Positions 34,368-43,709 of a DNA stretch of 64,000 bases are shown piece after piece (the stretch's first letter is position 1; every line of letters begins with the position of its first letter). Under the pieces are notes generated by a model. The model was not told the DNA's origin. It did no database searches and worked only from the letters and a program-made list of their open reading frames with translations. Origin of the DNA: Bacteroidota bacterium (GTDB lineage Bacteria > Bacteroidota > Bacteroidia > Chitinophagales > Chitinophagaceae); the NCBI GenBank assembly GCA_018267965.1, contig JAFDXK010000005.1:310001-374000 (forward strand), given 5' to 3'. The translations under genes were made by a program, and so were the position numbers.

Positions 34368-35111
34368 TTACAGTAAGTAGAAACAAGTAAATACGAATAC
34401 CCATACAAGATCTACAAAGTGCCAGTAAAGACCTATTTTCTCTACCATTTCATAATGGCCTCTTTTGTCATAAGTACCATTCACAGTATTAATCAGTACC
34501 ATTATCAGGAAAACTACACCACTGGCAACGTGACCGCCGTGGAAACCTGTGATAGTAAAGAAGTAATTAAAGAAACTATGCGTTGATTGCAAGATTGTTT
34601 CATGAGACGCTGCTGTGTATGCCGCACTTTTTACATCATAAAAATGCTCGTACATGTGAGGTGATGTACCTGAATCAGTAAAGGTACCCCAAAGTCCGCC
34701 GGTCAAATGACCAAGGTGCGTCCACTCCCAAGCCTGACAGCTTAAGAAGCATATACCACCCACAATAGTCCATGTCAACCATTTGATTACACCATTCCTG
34801 TCGTTATGGTGTCCGCAGTGTACTGCCAATACCATTGTCACAGAACTCATGATAAGTATAAAAGTCATCAAGCTCACGAACAACAAAGGCAGGTTATGTC
34901 CTTCCAAAAACGGGAAAGCGTGAAATACGTGGTTAGCATCAGGCCATACAGCACTGAAGAAACGCTTTGTACCGTAAGAAATCAGGAATGCACTGAATGT
35001 AAAAGCATCGGAAAGCAGGAAGAACCACATCATTATTTTACCATAACTGACGTTGAACGGCGACCTACCACCTCCCCATGTTTTTGTTTCTGCTGTTGCT
35101 GCGTGTGACAT
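34368..35111 (-). CDS. Cytochrome c oxidase subunit III (longer copy)
   Basis: A 247-residue membrane protein of the heme-copper oxidase subunit III family. KIMMWFFLLSDAFTFSAFLISYG is the conserved first helix, and SFFNYFFTITGFHGGHVASGVV with YWHFVDLVWVFVFTCFYLL the conserved last helices. It has an insertion between the central helices (LGHLTGGLWGTFTDSGTSPHMYEHFYD). A shorter Cox3 homologue is encoded directly upstream, so two subunit III proteins are made from one operon. Subunit I and II genes are not in the window. Confidence 0.9.
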   Translation of the reverse strand: MSHAATAETKTWGGGRSPFNVSYGKIMMWFFLLSDAFTFSAFLISYGTKRFFSAVWPDANHVFHAFPFLEGHNLPLLFVSLMTFILIMSSVTMVLAVHCGHHNDRNGVIKWLTWTIVGGICFLSCQAWEWTHLGHLTGGLWGTFTDSGTSPHMYEHFYDVKSAAYTAASHETILQSTHSFFNYFFTITGFHGGHVASGVVFLIMVLINTVNGTYDKRGHYEMVEKIGLYWHFVDLVWVFVFTCFYLL

Positions 35112-35176
35112 AAATCTGTTTAAGTTTCTATATTAATTGGTTAGTTGTGATTTCGGGTGCGAATTTCGAAACAATT

Positions 35177-35752
35177 TTATTGATTTGCCAGAAAGAACAC
35201 AAATAAATAAATCCACAATACATCTACAAAATGCCAGTAAGTGGCTACTAATTCCAGGCCAAGACTATTGTAAACTTTTACCCGTGTTCTAAAGGCACGG
35301 AAAAATACAATAATAAGTGCAATTATTCCACCCAATATGTGCGCTAAGTGTAAACCCGTAATAATAAACAGGAAAGATTCGCTGGGGTTACCATCTACAC
35401 GTATGTTATTACTATATAATTGGTTGAAGCCCACATACTGTAAAACTCCAAATAAAATACCCAAAATCAATGTAGTAGTAACTAGAGCTTTGTAACGAGG
35501 CATTGCTCTTTGCTTAAATGCTTTTAGCGCTAATGCTATAGTAATGCTGCTGGCTATAATAGTTGCTGTTGATATGTAAAAAACAGTTGGTAGGTTGAAG
35601 TATACCCAGTTGCCTTCAGCCTTTTTTACCACATAACCACTGGTGAGGCCCGCAAACATCATAATAATGCTACCCATCGCCAACCATAAAAGAAATTTAT
35701 ATGGGTGGATTTTCTTTCTTTCTTTAGCCTTTTCAATCACTGCTCCTTGCAT
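35177..35752 (-). CDS. Cytochrome c oxidase subunit III (shorter copy)
   Basis: A 191-residue, five-helix member of the subunit III family: KFLLWLAMGSIIMMFAGLTSGYVV, FLFIITGLHLAHILGGIIALI and VATYWHFVDVLWIYLFVFFLANQ are the diagnostic helices. It lies 11 bases behind cyoE and 65 bases before the longer Cox3 gene. The two are too divergent to be a recent duplication. Tandem Cox3-type genes are familiar in Bacteroidota oxidase operons. Confidence 0.88.
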   Translation of the reverse strand: MQGAVIEKAKERKKIHPYKFLLWLAMGSIIMMFAGLTSGYVVKKAEGNWVYFNLPTVFYISTATIIASSITIALALKAFKQRAMPRYKALVTTTLILGILFGVLQYVGFNQLYSNNIRVDGNPSESFLFIITGLHLAHILGGIIALIIVFFRAFRTRVKVYNSLGLELVATYWHFVDVLWIYLFVFFLANQ

Positions 35753-35763
35753 TGGCTTTAATA

Positions 35764-36663
35764 TTATATTTTATCTAATAGTAATGCTAACAATACTGTT
35801 GGTAAGTAGATAAATGATGCAAACATTACTCTCTTTGCCGATTTGTGGTCGTTTTTAATAAAAAACAAAAGTGATGCTATAAAATATAACAACCCACATC
35901 CTATGCATACCCACATACCAATATTACCGGTCATGGCATTTAGTCTTGGCATTACTGCTATGGGTATTAGCACTATGCTGTAAAACATACACTGCATCCC
36001 GGTAAAACGTGTCTTACCCTGGCTTGATGGCAGCATTCGAATGCCTGCTTTCAGGTAATCTTCATAACCAACCCATGCTATTGCCCAAAAGTGCGGGAAC
36101 TGCCAAAAGAATTGAATAGTAAATAATATCCAGCCGCCATAGCCGAGGCTACCGGTAGCCGCTACCCAACCTATGAGTGGTGGCAACGCGCCCGGTATAG
36201 CACCTATCAGCACTGCAATAGGGTGTATTTTTTTCATCGGTGTATAAGCGAATGCGTATATCAGTAATGATATTAAGCTCAATAAACCCGATAACCAGTT
36301 GAAAAATAAGCCCAATGTGAGCACACCTGCTAAACCCGAAACAACAGCTACACCCCACGCCTCGGTTACACCCATCCTGTTGTCAGGCATAGGACGCAGT
36401 GCCGTACGCTTCATGAATTTGTCAGAATATCTTTCGAGTATTTGGTTGATTGTATTAGCTGAACCTGTAACCAAAACACCACCAATAAATAAAAGGCTGA
36501 CTTCAGTAAAATCAAAAGAAATATGTGGTGCCAGCAGATAGCCAATCACACTCGAGAACACCACCATAAAGCTCAGGTTAGGTTTTAATAGCTGTGCATA
36601 GTCTTTAAACTTGCTTGCCAGCATCAACTGCCTTTTAGCTTTAATAGGCGCTTCCTGCAACAT
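35764..36663 (-). CDS. cyoE: Heme o synthase (protoheme IX farnesyltransferase)
   Basis: UbiA-family prenyltransferase that converts heme b to heme o for the oxidase. The 299-residue protein has about eight membrane helices, and NTINQILERYSDKFMKRTALRPMPDNRM carries the N...E...D allylic-diphosphate motif and the KRTALRP signature. FFWQFPHFWAIAWVGYEDYLKAGIRMLP is the second conserved loop. It opens the leftward oxidase operon, with an exact -7 element 23 bases upstream. Heme A synthase and subunits I/II are missing here and must be encoded elsewhere. Confidence 0.93.
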   Translation of the reverse strand: MLQEAPIKAKRQLMLASKFKDYAQLLKPNLSFMVVFSSVIGYLLAPHISFDFTEVSLLFIGGVLVTGSANTINQILERYSDKFMKRTALRPMPDNRMGVTEAWGVAVVSGLAGVLTLGLFFNWLSGLLSLISLLIYAFAYTPMKKIHPIAVLIGAIPGALPPLIGWVAATGSLGYGGWILFTIQFFWQFPHFWAIAWVGYEDYLKAGIRMLPSSQGKTRFTGMQCMFYSIVLIPIAVMPRLNAMTGNIGMWVCIGCGLLYFIASLLFFIKNDHKSAKRVMFASFIYLPTVLLALLLDKI

Positions 36664-36685
36664 TATTTAATCGTGAAAAGTTGCG

Positions 36686-36693
36686 CAAATGTA
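36686..36693 (-). promoter_or_regulatory. -7 promoter element of the oxidase operon
   Basis: Minus-strand TACATTTG, an exact TAnnTTTG match, 23 bases before the cyoE ATG. Likely drives cyoE through the small CAVC gene. Confidence 0.5.
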
Positions 36694-36738
36694 GCAACAA
36701 ACTGTCAATAAGGGAATAAATCTGGCATATAGATATTT

Positions 36739-37524
36739 TTACCATCCGCCACTGGCACCACCACCACCGAAACCGCCGCCGCCACCGAAACCGCCAAATC
36801 CTCCGCTGCCGCTACTTCCACCGCCGCCGCCAAATCCTCCAAAACCACCACCTATCCATGGTCCGCCTCCCCAATTTCTATAGCCCCTGCCACTCATAAA
36901 ACTACCACCTCCTCCTCCACGAGTCTTTATTATGAGTACTATAATGATAATAATGACAATAACTATCGTTTTCCCATCAATACCTTTTTTATGCTTTGGT
37001 TCATCCGCTTTATATTCACCTTTCGTAGCAGCAATTACTGCATCGGCGGCTTGTTTAAAACCCTCGTAGAAGCTACCTAGTTTGAAATTAGGTGCCATTT
37101 CGTTCCTGATGATTCTCCCGCATACCACATCAGGAAGTGCGCCTTCTAATCCATAACCAGTAGAAATATTGATTTTTCTTTCATCGCGTGATACGAGAAT
37201 AACTACACCATTATTTTTACCCTTTTTACCTATCTGCCATTTATTACCTAACTCTACAGCATATTGTTCAATATCATAACTGCCAATACTTTTTACTGTA
37301 ACAATGATAATCTCAGTTGATGATGTTTTTTCGTATTCTATGAGTTGGGCATCTAATTGAGCTCTTTCATTAGGTTCCAACATCTCACCAAAATCGTTCA
37401 CAGGCCTGATTACATTAGGCTTTGCGGGAAAATCACCGTCACCTGCCAGTACAGTAAATCCTGTTACAACCGTAAATAATATTACCAGTAAGTATTTGAG
37501 ATATGAAGAAGAAAGGCGTAACAT
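36739..37524 (-). CDS. TPM-domain protein with glycine-rich tail (YgcG-like)
   Basis: A 261-residue exported protein. After a signal peptide (YLLVILFTVVTGFTVLAG) comes a TPM domain: VIRPVNDFGEMLEPNERAQLDAQL, then STEIIIVTVKSIG and NGVVILVSRDERKINISTGYGLEG. A membrane helix (TIVIVIIIIIVLII) follows near 190-203, and the last 55 residues are almost only Gly with Ser, Phe and Trp. This matches the YgcG group, found with LemA in many bacteria and thought to act at the envelope. It overlaps the preceding TPM gene by one base. Family call is good, role unclear. Confidence 0.87.
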   Translation of the reverse strand: MLRLSSSYLKYLLVILFTVVTGFTVLAGDGDFPAKPNVIRPVNDFGEMLEPNERAQLDAQLIEYEKTSSTEIIIVTVKSIGSYDIEQYAVELGNKWQIGKKGKNNGVVILVSRDERKINISTGYGLEGALPDVVCGRIIRNEMAPNFKLGSFYEGFKQAADAVIAATKGEYKADEPKHKKGIDGKTIVIVIIIIIVLIIKTRGGGGGSFMSGRGYRNWGGGPWIGGGFGGFGGGGGSSGSGGFGGFGGGGGFGGGGASGGW

Positions 37525-37985
37525 TATTTGCCAAAAACGATTTCGTCAGGTAATTCATTTTTCGTGATAGTAGGGTCATGAGGGAAATGAGTAGCCATAG
37601 CATTACCCAATTCTTTTACGCAATTGGCAAGCCCGGACCCCACCTCTCCATTTTTGAGATGGCCTCTTAATTTTTCAGCAGCTTTTTCCCAAAACGCAGG
37701 CCCACCTGCCTTTTCATAGATTTCTTTATCCCCGACAATTGCAAACTGCCTATCTTCAATAGCTAGATAAACTAACACTGCATTTCTGCGTTCGGTAGCT
37801 GACATACCCAGATTATGAAACAACTCCCATGCCCTGTCAATGGCATCCATATAGCTGCATTTGCTTTCTACAAACACTCGAAGCTCTCCGGTTGTTTTAG
37901 CTTCAGCTTCTTTAATACAAGCCACTACTTGTTCCTGTTCAGCAGGAGCTAGTAGTGGCTTTTTTCTATGAAATGGAAATATCAT
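37524..37985 (-). CDS. Second TPM-domain protein
   Basis: A 153-residue protein with a TPM domain but no signal peptide, no membrane helix and no Gly-rich tail: FPFHRKKPLLAPAEQEQVVACIKEAEAKTTGELRVFVE, then ERRNAVLVYLAIEDRQFAIVGDKEIYEKAG. It is therefore probably cytosolic or loosely attached. It overlaps lemA and the YgcG-like gene by one base on each side, so the three are clearly one operon. Confidence 0.82.
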   Translation of the reverse strand: MIFPFHRKKPLLAPAEQEQVVACIKEAEAKTTGELRVFVESKCSYMDAIDRAWELFHNLGMSATERRNAVLVYLAIEDRQFAIVGDKEIYEKAGGPAFWEKAAEKLRGHLKNGEVGSGLANCVKELGNAMATHFPHDPTITKNELPDEIVFGK

Positions 37986-38563
37986 TAGAATTTTACTGTA
38001 GGTGCTTTTTGTGCAGCTTGGTCAGCTTCAAACATCGGCCTTGACTTAAAGCTAAATATACCTGCCAGCAGATTATTAGGGAATGAGGTTACTTTCTCAT
38101 TATAATCTTTTACAGCTTCATTGAATTGCCTGCGCGATTCATTTATCCTGTTTTCGGTTCCTTCTAATTGCACCTGTAAATCTCTGAAAGACTCTGTAGC
38201 TCGCAGCTGAGGATACTGCTCAGAAACCATTAGCAAACGGCCAATAGCCTGACTTATCTGACTTTGTGACTGTTGAATTTCTTGCAATTTTTCAGGTGTC
38301 AGGTCTTTAGCATCTATTTTCAGGGAAGTAGCATTAGCACGAGCTTGTGTTACAGCCTCCAGTGTAGATTTTTCGAAATCTGCAGCACCTTTTACAGTAG
38401 CAACCAAATTAGGTATCAGATCTAACCTGCGCTGATAAGCACCCTGAACGTCTGCCCATTTCTGGTCAGCACCAAGACGTGCCCTGTTCATGCCATTATA
38501 GCTACAGCCACCAAACATTACAATAAGAGCGAGAATACCAATGATTAAATATCCTTTTTTCAT
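37985..38563 (-). CDS. lemA: LemA family protein
   Basis: A 192-residue membrane-attached helical protein. The N-terminal hydrophobic stretch (GYLIIGILALIVMFGGC) could be an anchor or a lipoprotein signal ending at Cys20. The core LemA motif is ADVQGAYQRRLDLIPNLVATVKGAADFE, followed by long helices and FNEAVKDYNEKVTSFPNNLLA. First gene of the lemA-TPM-TPM operon, with a -7 element 17 bases upstream. Identification is secure; the biological role of LemA is not settled. Confidence 0.92.
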   Translation of the reverse strand: MKKGYLIIGILALIVMFGGCSYNGMNRARLGADQKWADVQGAYQRRLDLIPNLVATVKGAADFEKSTLEAVTQARANATSLKIDAKDLTPEKLQEIQQSQSQISQAIGRLLMVSEQYPQLRATESFRDLQVQLEGTENRINESRRQFNEAVKDYNEKVTSFPNNLLAGIFSFKSRPMFEADQAAQKAPTVKF

Positions 38564-38580
38564 TGTTTATAAATTTTAAC

Positions 38581-38588
38581 CAAAAGTA
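38581..38588 (-). promoter_or_regulatory. -7 promoter element of the lemA operon
   Basis: Minus-strand TACTTTTG, an exact TAnnTTTG match, 18 bases upstream of the lemA ATG. Confidence 0.45.
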
Positions 38589-38718
38589 GCATTTACAAAC
38601 AATATAGCTATGGCAGTTTCGGCGAATAGTAGTTTTGGGTAGGTGAATTGCAGTTTTAAGTAAGTGGGCTGTTATAATCATGTAAAAACATTGGTTTTAA
38701 TATCTAAGTATATCCCGT

Positions 38719-38726
38719 TATTTTTG
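38719..38726 (+). promoter_or_regulatory. -7 promoter element of kynureninase gene
   Basis: TATTTTTG, an exact TAnnTTTG match, 18 bases before the ATG at 38745. It lies downstream of the alternative start at 38664, so it supports the shorter protein. Confidence 0.45.
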
Positions 38727-38744
38727 CCCTCAAATCAAAGTTTG

Positions 38745-40010
38745 ATGTCAAACGCTTACCAGGCTACACTACAATATGCTCAGGAACAAGACGAGATAGA
38801 TATATTATTCCCTTTCAGAGAAAGATTCCATTTCCCTCAACATAACGATAAAGATGTTCATTATTTCTGCGGCAACTCTTTAGGGCTTCAACCCAAAAGC
38901 GTAAGCTACCTGATGCAGTCAGAATTAAATGACTGGGCTAAATATGGTGTAGAAGGTCATTTTCAGGCACGTAATCCTTGGTTTTCATATCATCACTTAT
39001 TTAGTGAGCGTCTGGCAAAAATTGTAGGTGCAAAAAAAGATGAAGTAGTTGCTGCAAATACACTGACCGTTAACCTGCATCTTTTAATGATGTCCTTCTA
39101 TCGCCCTGACGCAAAACGTTATAAAATAATAATGGAAGCTGGTGCATTTCCATCAGACCAATATGCGATGGAAACCCAAGTGCGTATGTATGGTTACGAC
39201 CCTAATGATGCCATCATTGAAATCACACCACGCGAAGGAGAATATACATTGCACGAAGAAGATATTTTAAAAGCAATAGCTGATGCTGGTGATAGCCTGG
39301 CATTAGTGATGTTTGGTGGAGTAAATTATTACACAGGTCAATTCTTCAATCTCGAGAAAATAACTGCGGCTGCACACAAAGTAGGTGCTTATGCCGGTTT
39401 CGACCTTGCTCATGCTGTTGGTAATATTCCGCTAAAACTGCACGACTGGACGGCTGACTTTGCCTGCTGGTGTTCTTATAAATATTTGAATTCAGGACCC
39501 GGTGGTGTTGGTGGCATTTATGTACACGAACATCACTACAGCAATCCTAAAATATTCCGCCTTGGCGGCTGGTGGGGCAATGAAGAAAAAGGTCGTTTCA
39601 AGATGGAAAAAGGTTTCATTCCTCAAAACAATGCCGGTAGCTGGCAAATGAGCAATGCGCCTATATTCAACATGGTAGCACATAATGCTTCGCTTGATTT
39701 ATTTGAGAAAGCAGGAATGCCTGCCCTGCGCGAGAAAAGTGAAAAAATGACAGGGTATTTGGAATGGTTATTGAAACAAATCACTCATTTGCCATTTGTA
39801 ATCATTACTCCATCTCATCCTCAACACAGAGGTTGTCAATTATCGCTCTTATTTACTGATAGAGGTAGGGAAGTTTTTGAAAAGCTTACAGAAAATGGTG
39901 TTGTAGCCGATTGGCGCGAACCAAATGTTATTCGTATTGCTCCCGTGCCATTGTATAATACATACGAAGATTGTTACAGGTTTTATGAAATACTGATGAG
40001 CATAGCATAA
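38745..40010 (+). CDS. kynU: Kynureninase
   Basis: PLP enzyme that cleaves kynurenine or 3-hydroxykynurenine to (hydroxy)anthranilate and alanine, in tryptophan breakdown or NAD synthesis. The 421-residue length is normal. YFCGNSLGLQPKS is the N-terminal signature; CWCSYKYLNSGPGGVGGIYVHE contains the PLP lysine; GWWGNEEKGRFKMEKGFIPQNNAGSWQMSN is the substrate-site block. I start at 38745 (MSNAYQATLQ) because the upstream 27 codons of the longer frame are not family-like and cross the promoter element. Other kyn genes are not nearby. Confidence 0.95.
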   Translation: MSNAYQATLQYAQEQDEIDILFPFRERFHFPQHNDKDVHYFCGNSLGLQPKSVSYLMQSELNDWAKYGVEGHFQARNPWFSYHHLFSERLAKIVGAKKDEVVAANTLTVNLHLLMMSFYRPDAKRYKIIMEAGAFPSDQYAMETQVRMYGYDPNDAIIEITPREGEYTLHEEDILKAIADAGDSLALVMFGGVNYYTGQFFNLEKITAAAHKVGAYAGFDLAHAVGNIPLKLHDWTADFACWCSYKYLNSGPGGVGGIYVHEHHYSNPKIFRLGGWWGNEEKGRFKMEKGFIPQNNAGSWQMSNAPIFNMVAHNASLDLFEKAGMPALREKSEKMTGYLEWLLKQITHLPFVIITPSHPQHRGCQLSLLFTDRGREVFEKLTENGVVADWREPNVIRIAPVPLYNTYEDCYRFYEILMSIA

Positions 40011-40014
40011 CAGC

Positions 40015-40947
40015 ATGGCAATATTTTACAATACAGACAGGCTACCTGATTTCAAGAATGCAGTTGTAACCATCGGCACATTTGATGGTGTCCATTTGGG
40101 ACATAAAGTGATTTTGAATGAGGCAGTAAAATATGCCAATAAAACAGGCGGTGAAAGTATATTACTCACTTTCGAACCACATCCACGAAAACTGTTATTC
40201 CCTGACAAATCTATCCAGATCATTACTCCATTAGAACAAAAACTAGAACTGATTACAGCTGCAGGCATACAACACGTTATTGTTGTTCCTTTCAATAAAG
40301 CATTCTCAGAATTAACAGCAGAAGCGTATATAAAAGATTTCCTTGTATCACAGGTAAAGGCTAAAACTATCATTATTGGCTATGACCACCGTTTTGGCAA
40401 TGACAGGCAGGGTGACATTAACTTATTGAAGCAATACGCGACATATTATCACTACAACATTCAGGAAATACCTGCCCAGCTAATAGATGATGCGGCAGTG
40501 AGTTCTACCAAAATCCGCAAGGCATTATCAGAGGGTAATATTACAGATGCCAACACCATGCTTGGACGCGAGTATAGTTTCATTGGCAATGTCGTACACG
40601 GCACTCAATTAGGGCGTACCATTGGCTACCCTACCGCCAACATGAAACCCATTGCAGATGAACAACTGATACCCGCCGAGGGTGTTTATGCTATAAAAGC
40701 CAAATGGAATAAGCAGGAACTGAAAGGCATGCTCAATATTGGTTACAGGCCAACAGTAACAAACGAAATGCGCCTGAAAATTGAAGCCAATTTATTTGAC
40801 TTCAATGAAAATATCTACAATCAAACACTGGAGATCATTTTTATAGAGCGTCTGCGTAATGAAGAAAAATTCCCATCTATAGATGCTTTAAAAGAACAGT
40901 TGGCAAAAGACAAAGAGAATGCTATGCAGATTTTAAACAGCCTCTAA
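40015..40947 (+). CDS. ribF: Bifunctional riboflavin kinase / FAD synthetase
   Basis: Makes FMN and FAD from riboflavin and ATP. In the 310-residue protein the N-terminal FAD synthetase domain has TIGTFDGVHLGHK (20-32, HxGH motif) and IIGYDHRFGNDRQGD; the C-terminal riboflavin kinase domain has VVHGTQLGRTIGYPTANM and EGVYAIKAKW. It starts 4 bases after kynU, so the genes are likely cotranscribed; kynurenine 3-monooxygenase is a FAD enzyme but is not here. The 3' end overlaps convergent holA by 15 bases. Confidence 0.95.
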   Translation: MAIFYNTDRLPDFKNAVVTIGTFDGVHLGHKVILNEAVKYANKTGGESILLTFEPHPRKLLFPDKSIQIITPLEQKLELITAAGIQHVIVVPFNKAFSELTAEAYIKDFLVSQVKAKTIIIGYDHRFGNDRQGDINLLKQYATYYHYNIQEIPAQLIDDAAVSSTKIRKALSEGNITDANTMLGREYSFIGNVVHGTQLGRTIGYPTANMKPIADEQLIPAEGVYAIKAKWNKQELKGMLNIGYRPTVTNEMRLKIEANLFDFNENIYNQTLEIIFIERLRNEEKFPSIDALKEQLAKDKENAMQILNSL

Positions 40948-41946
40948 TCTTCCCACCATTTCTTTAAGCAATTCTGTATCTCCGGCGCTGCTTTCTATAC
41001 CCACAGCTTTAGAACTATAATTACTCAATACCATCAACGACTCCTCAACCTTAGGCAAAGGCCAGCGAGCAGCAGCAGCCATTATCTCCCTAACCCGCGA
41101 TGGATATGTACCCAAAGCAGTAGCAGCATCCTTTTCAGACTTCCCCTTTAAAAAATGTGCCTGGTACAACCTATTGAAATGATTATAAAAAGAACCGACA
41201 ATCAGCACCATAGGTGCAGACTTTGGATTGGCAATAAAATAGTTCAGCATTCGGTACAGTTTATCCTTGTCACCATTCGTTAATGCTTCGGGAAATTCAA
41301 AAACATTATACTCCCTACTGATACCAATATACTTTTGAATCAGTTCTGCAGTCAGATGCTGTTCATTGGGCACGTTGATTTTCACCTTTTCTATTTCATT
41401 CACTACCTTCTGCAAGTCATTACCCAAGTACGATGCCAATATCTGCGACTCACGCTCCCCAACATGAAAATTGATTTCAGTACCGTATCCTTGTATCCAA
41501 GCTGGCATACTATCATCTTTTATCTTGTCTGATGTAAAATGATAACCTTTCTCTTTGGCATATTTCACCACCTTGCTTCTGCCATCTGCTTTCTTAAAGC
41601 GATGCTCAATCAACAAAATTGTAGTTGGAGATGGATTTTCTAAATATCCTGCCAACTCATTAAAGCCTCTCATTTGAGCGGCATCTTTCAATATCACTAC
41701 TTGCCTTTCTGCAAACATGGGGAACCTGCGGGCTGCATTCACCACATCAGCCCACTCCACATCTTTGCCGTACAATACCATCAGGTTAAAATCCTTCTCA
41801 TGGGGTAACAAAATGTTATCCTCGAAATATTGAGTAATAAGGTCCAGGTAAAATGGCTCTTCGCCATCTATCAGGTATACAGGCGCATATTCTTTCGCCT
41901 TCAGTGATTGTAATAATTTCTTGTATTCAGCCGTCATATTAATCAT
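40933..41946 (-). CDS. holA: DNA polymerase III subunit delta
   Basis: Clamp-loader subunit that opens the beta sliding clamp. The 337-residue protein shows the HolA pattern: PVYLIDGEEPFYLDLITQYFE at the N-terminus, RRFPMFAERQVVILKDA, a degenerate AAA+ fold without Walker motifs, and the C-terminal collar domain (NYFIANPKSAPMVLIVGSFYNHFNRLY). An internal ATG three codons downstream could be the start. It overlaps the exonuclease gene by 8 bases. Identification is good. Confidence 0.9.
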   Translation of the reverse strand: MINMTAEYKKLLQSLKAKEYAPVYLIDGEEPFYLDLITQYFEDNILLPHEKDFNLMVLYGKDVEWADVVNAARRFPMFAERQVVILKDAAQMRGFNELAGYLENPSPTTILLIEHRFKKADGRSKVVKYAKEKGYHFTSDKIKDDSMPAWIQGYGTEINFHVGERESQILASYLGNDLQKVVNEIEKVKINVPNEQHLTAELIQKYIGISREYNVFEFPEALTNGDKDKLYRMLNYFIANPKSAPMVLIVGSFYNHFNRLYQAHFLKGKSEKDAATALGTYPSRVREIMAAAARWPLPKVEESLMVLSNYSSKAVGIESSAGDTELLKEMVGRLEAV

Positions 41947-42661
41947 TCAGGAACACAGGTTCCACTTCTATATCATGCCCTTTTAATTTCAAAAATACCT
42001 TCGCGGTCGTCAACACATCCTGCGAGCAATATTTAGCAATGCGTTGCAGGTCTTTATCTTCCCAATATACTTTTCCTACCATACTGCCGTCCATATCTTC
42101 TTTTGGCGATGGTATACCTAATATTTCTGCAAGCAAAGACAAAGATGTAAAGTGCTTATAATCGCCAAACTTCCACAATTCCATCGTATCCAAATGCATG
42201 ATCTCCCATGGCTTTTTACCACTCAATTGCATAGATTCTGGCAGAGGCAATCCATTAACCACCATTCTGCGGCATAAAAACGGAATATCGAACTCTTTAA
42301 TATTGTGGCCGCAGAAGTTTATTACCGAAGAAAACTGGCTGAATCTTGTTAATAAATTTATAAAATCTTCAAGCAGCTTTTTTTCATCATCATTAGCTAA
42401 AGCCTTTAACCTCAACTTCCATGCATGACCTTCTTTTTGTAAACCACCCACTACTATGCATACAACTTTGGCAAATTCTGCAAAAACGCCTGCTTTTTCG
42501 CTAAAAAGCATGGATGGCTCAGTATTTTCTTCTATATTACCTTTAAGAAACTTAGCCTTCCTTGCCCATTCATATTGCATCACTTCAGATAAAGTGTTGT
42601 AATCATGTACAAGCGGAACAGTTTCTATGTCAATAAAGAGGATTTGTTTTAAATGCTCCAT
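41939..42661 (-). CDS. DEDDy-type 3'-5' exonuclease
   Basis: A 240-residue predicted exonuclease of the PolB proofreading type, standing alone without a polymerase domain. ILFIDIETVP holds Asp11 and Glu13 (ExoI); INFCGHNIKEFDIPFLCRR carries the ExoII Asp; IAKYCSQDVLTTAKVFL gives the Tyr and Asp of ExoIII. I start at the ATG at 42661; a GTG one codon upstream is in frame. Overlaps holA by 8 bases, which suggests a link to replication or repair. Confidence 0.83.
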   Translation of the reverse strand: MEHLKQILFIDIETVPLVHDYNTLSEVMQYEWARKAKFLKGNIEENTEPSMLFSEKAGVFAEFAKVVCIVVGGLQKEGHAWKLRLKALANDDEKKLLEDFINLLTRFSQFSSVINFCGHNIKEFDIPFLCRRMVVNGLPLPESMQLSGKKPWEIMHLDTMELWKFGDYKHFTSLSLLAEILGIPSPKEDMDGSMVGKVYWEDKDLQRIAKYCSQDVLTTAKVFLKLKGHDIEVEPVFLND

Positions 42662-42677
42662 CACCGTACCTTATTGT

Positions 42678-42685
42678 TATATTTG
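42678..42685 (+). promoter_or_regulatory. -7 promoter element of coiled-coil protein gene
   Basis: TATATTTG, an exact TAnnTTTG match, 32 bases before the ATG at 42718. Confidence 0.45.
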
Positions 42686-42717
42686 TCATCGAAAATAATA
42701 AACTAACCAATACTATT

Positions 42718-43680
42718 ATGAGCCAAGACTTAAATACTCCAAATTCGGGCACTCCGTTGCAGCCAATGCAGCCACAGCAACCTAAAAAAAATAATACCTG
42801 GATTTACGTTGGTATTATTGCCGTATTGCTTGCCAGTAATATTTATTTCTTCGTAAGTAAGAATTCGGTACAAAATCAGTTAACTACTTCAGAAGCGAAT
42901 TTTAACGATGCCGATTCTGCAAAAAGAGCTATTCAGGGCGAGTATGATGCAGCGTTAGTCCGCCTGGACGAGTTAGTATCCAAAAACAATGTAATGGATA
43001 GCATCATCAACGATCAAAACGGTGAGATAGCTAAGCTGAAACAAAGAATTAATGCAATTGTAAAAAATGGCAATGCTACCAAAGCAGATTTGGAGAAAGC
43101 GAAAAAACTTATCGCACAACTTAACAGCAAAACTAAATCTTATGAAGAGCGTATTGCTGAGCTGGAAAAGTCTAATACTGAATTAACTGCAGCTAATATT
43201 CTTGTTGGGCATGAGAGAGACGAAGCCGTTACCGAAAATATAGGGCTTAAGCAAAAAACACGTTTGGGCGCTGTATTGCATGCTTCTAATATTCGCATGA
43301 CACCTATACAACTAAAAAGAGGTGGAAAAAAAGAAAAAGAAACTACTCGCGCAGGCAGGGTTGACATCATGCGTATTGTATTTGATATTGATGAGAACAG
43401 GATTGCCGAAAGTGGTAAAAAACAAATCTACCTCTGTGTTAAAGGCCCTGATGGTACTATTTTGAGTAATGCTGCTTACGGTTCTGGTGTTACAGACTTG
43501 GCTGATGGCTCATCGCTGAATTACACTTTATTAAAGGAGATTGACCTCGTTACAAATCAACCCGTAAAAGACGTAACTGTTGATTGGAATCAGGATAGTA
43601 ATTATGCTAAAGGCACCTATACTATTGAGTTATATAATGACGGCTATAAAATAGGCAGTGGCAGCGTTTCATTAAGATAA
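42718..43680 (+). CDS. Single-pass membrane protein with long coiled coil
   Basis: A 320-residue protein I cannot assign to a named family. A Pro/Gln-rich N-terminus (QPMQPQQPKKN) is followed by one membrane helix (WIYVGIIAVLLASNIYFFV, about 29-47), then a coiled coil from about 48 to 180 (QNQLTTSEANFNDADSAKRAI; LEKAKKLIAQLNSKTKSYEE). The C-terminal 120 residues form a beta-rich domain (MRIVFDIDENRIAESGKKQIYL; GTYTIELYNDGYKIGSGSVSL), probably periplasmic. It may sense or scaffold something at the envelope. A two-component system follows after a strong hairpin. Confidence 0.6.
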   Translation: MSQDLNTPNSGTPLQPMQPQQPKKNNTWIYVGIIAVLLASNIYFFVSKNSVQNQLTTSEANFNDADSAKRAIQGEYDAALVRLDELVSKNNVMDSIINDQNGEIAKLKQRINAIVKNGNATKADLEKAKKLIAQLNSKTKSYEERIAELEKSNTELTAANILVGHERDEAVTENIGLKQKTRLGAVLHASNIRMTPIQLKRGGKKEKETTRAGRVDIMRIVFDIDENRIAESGKKQIYLCVKGPDGTILSNAAYGSGVTDLADGSSLNYTLLKEIDLVTNQPVKDVTVDWNQDSNYAKGTYTIELYNDGYKIGSGSVSLR

Positions 43681-43709
43681 TTCGCTGTTTTCAAAGCTGT
43701 TCTGTATAT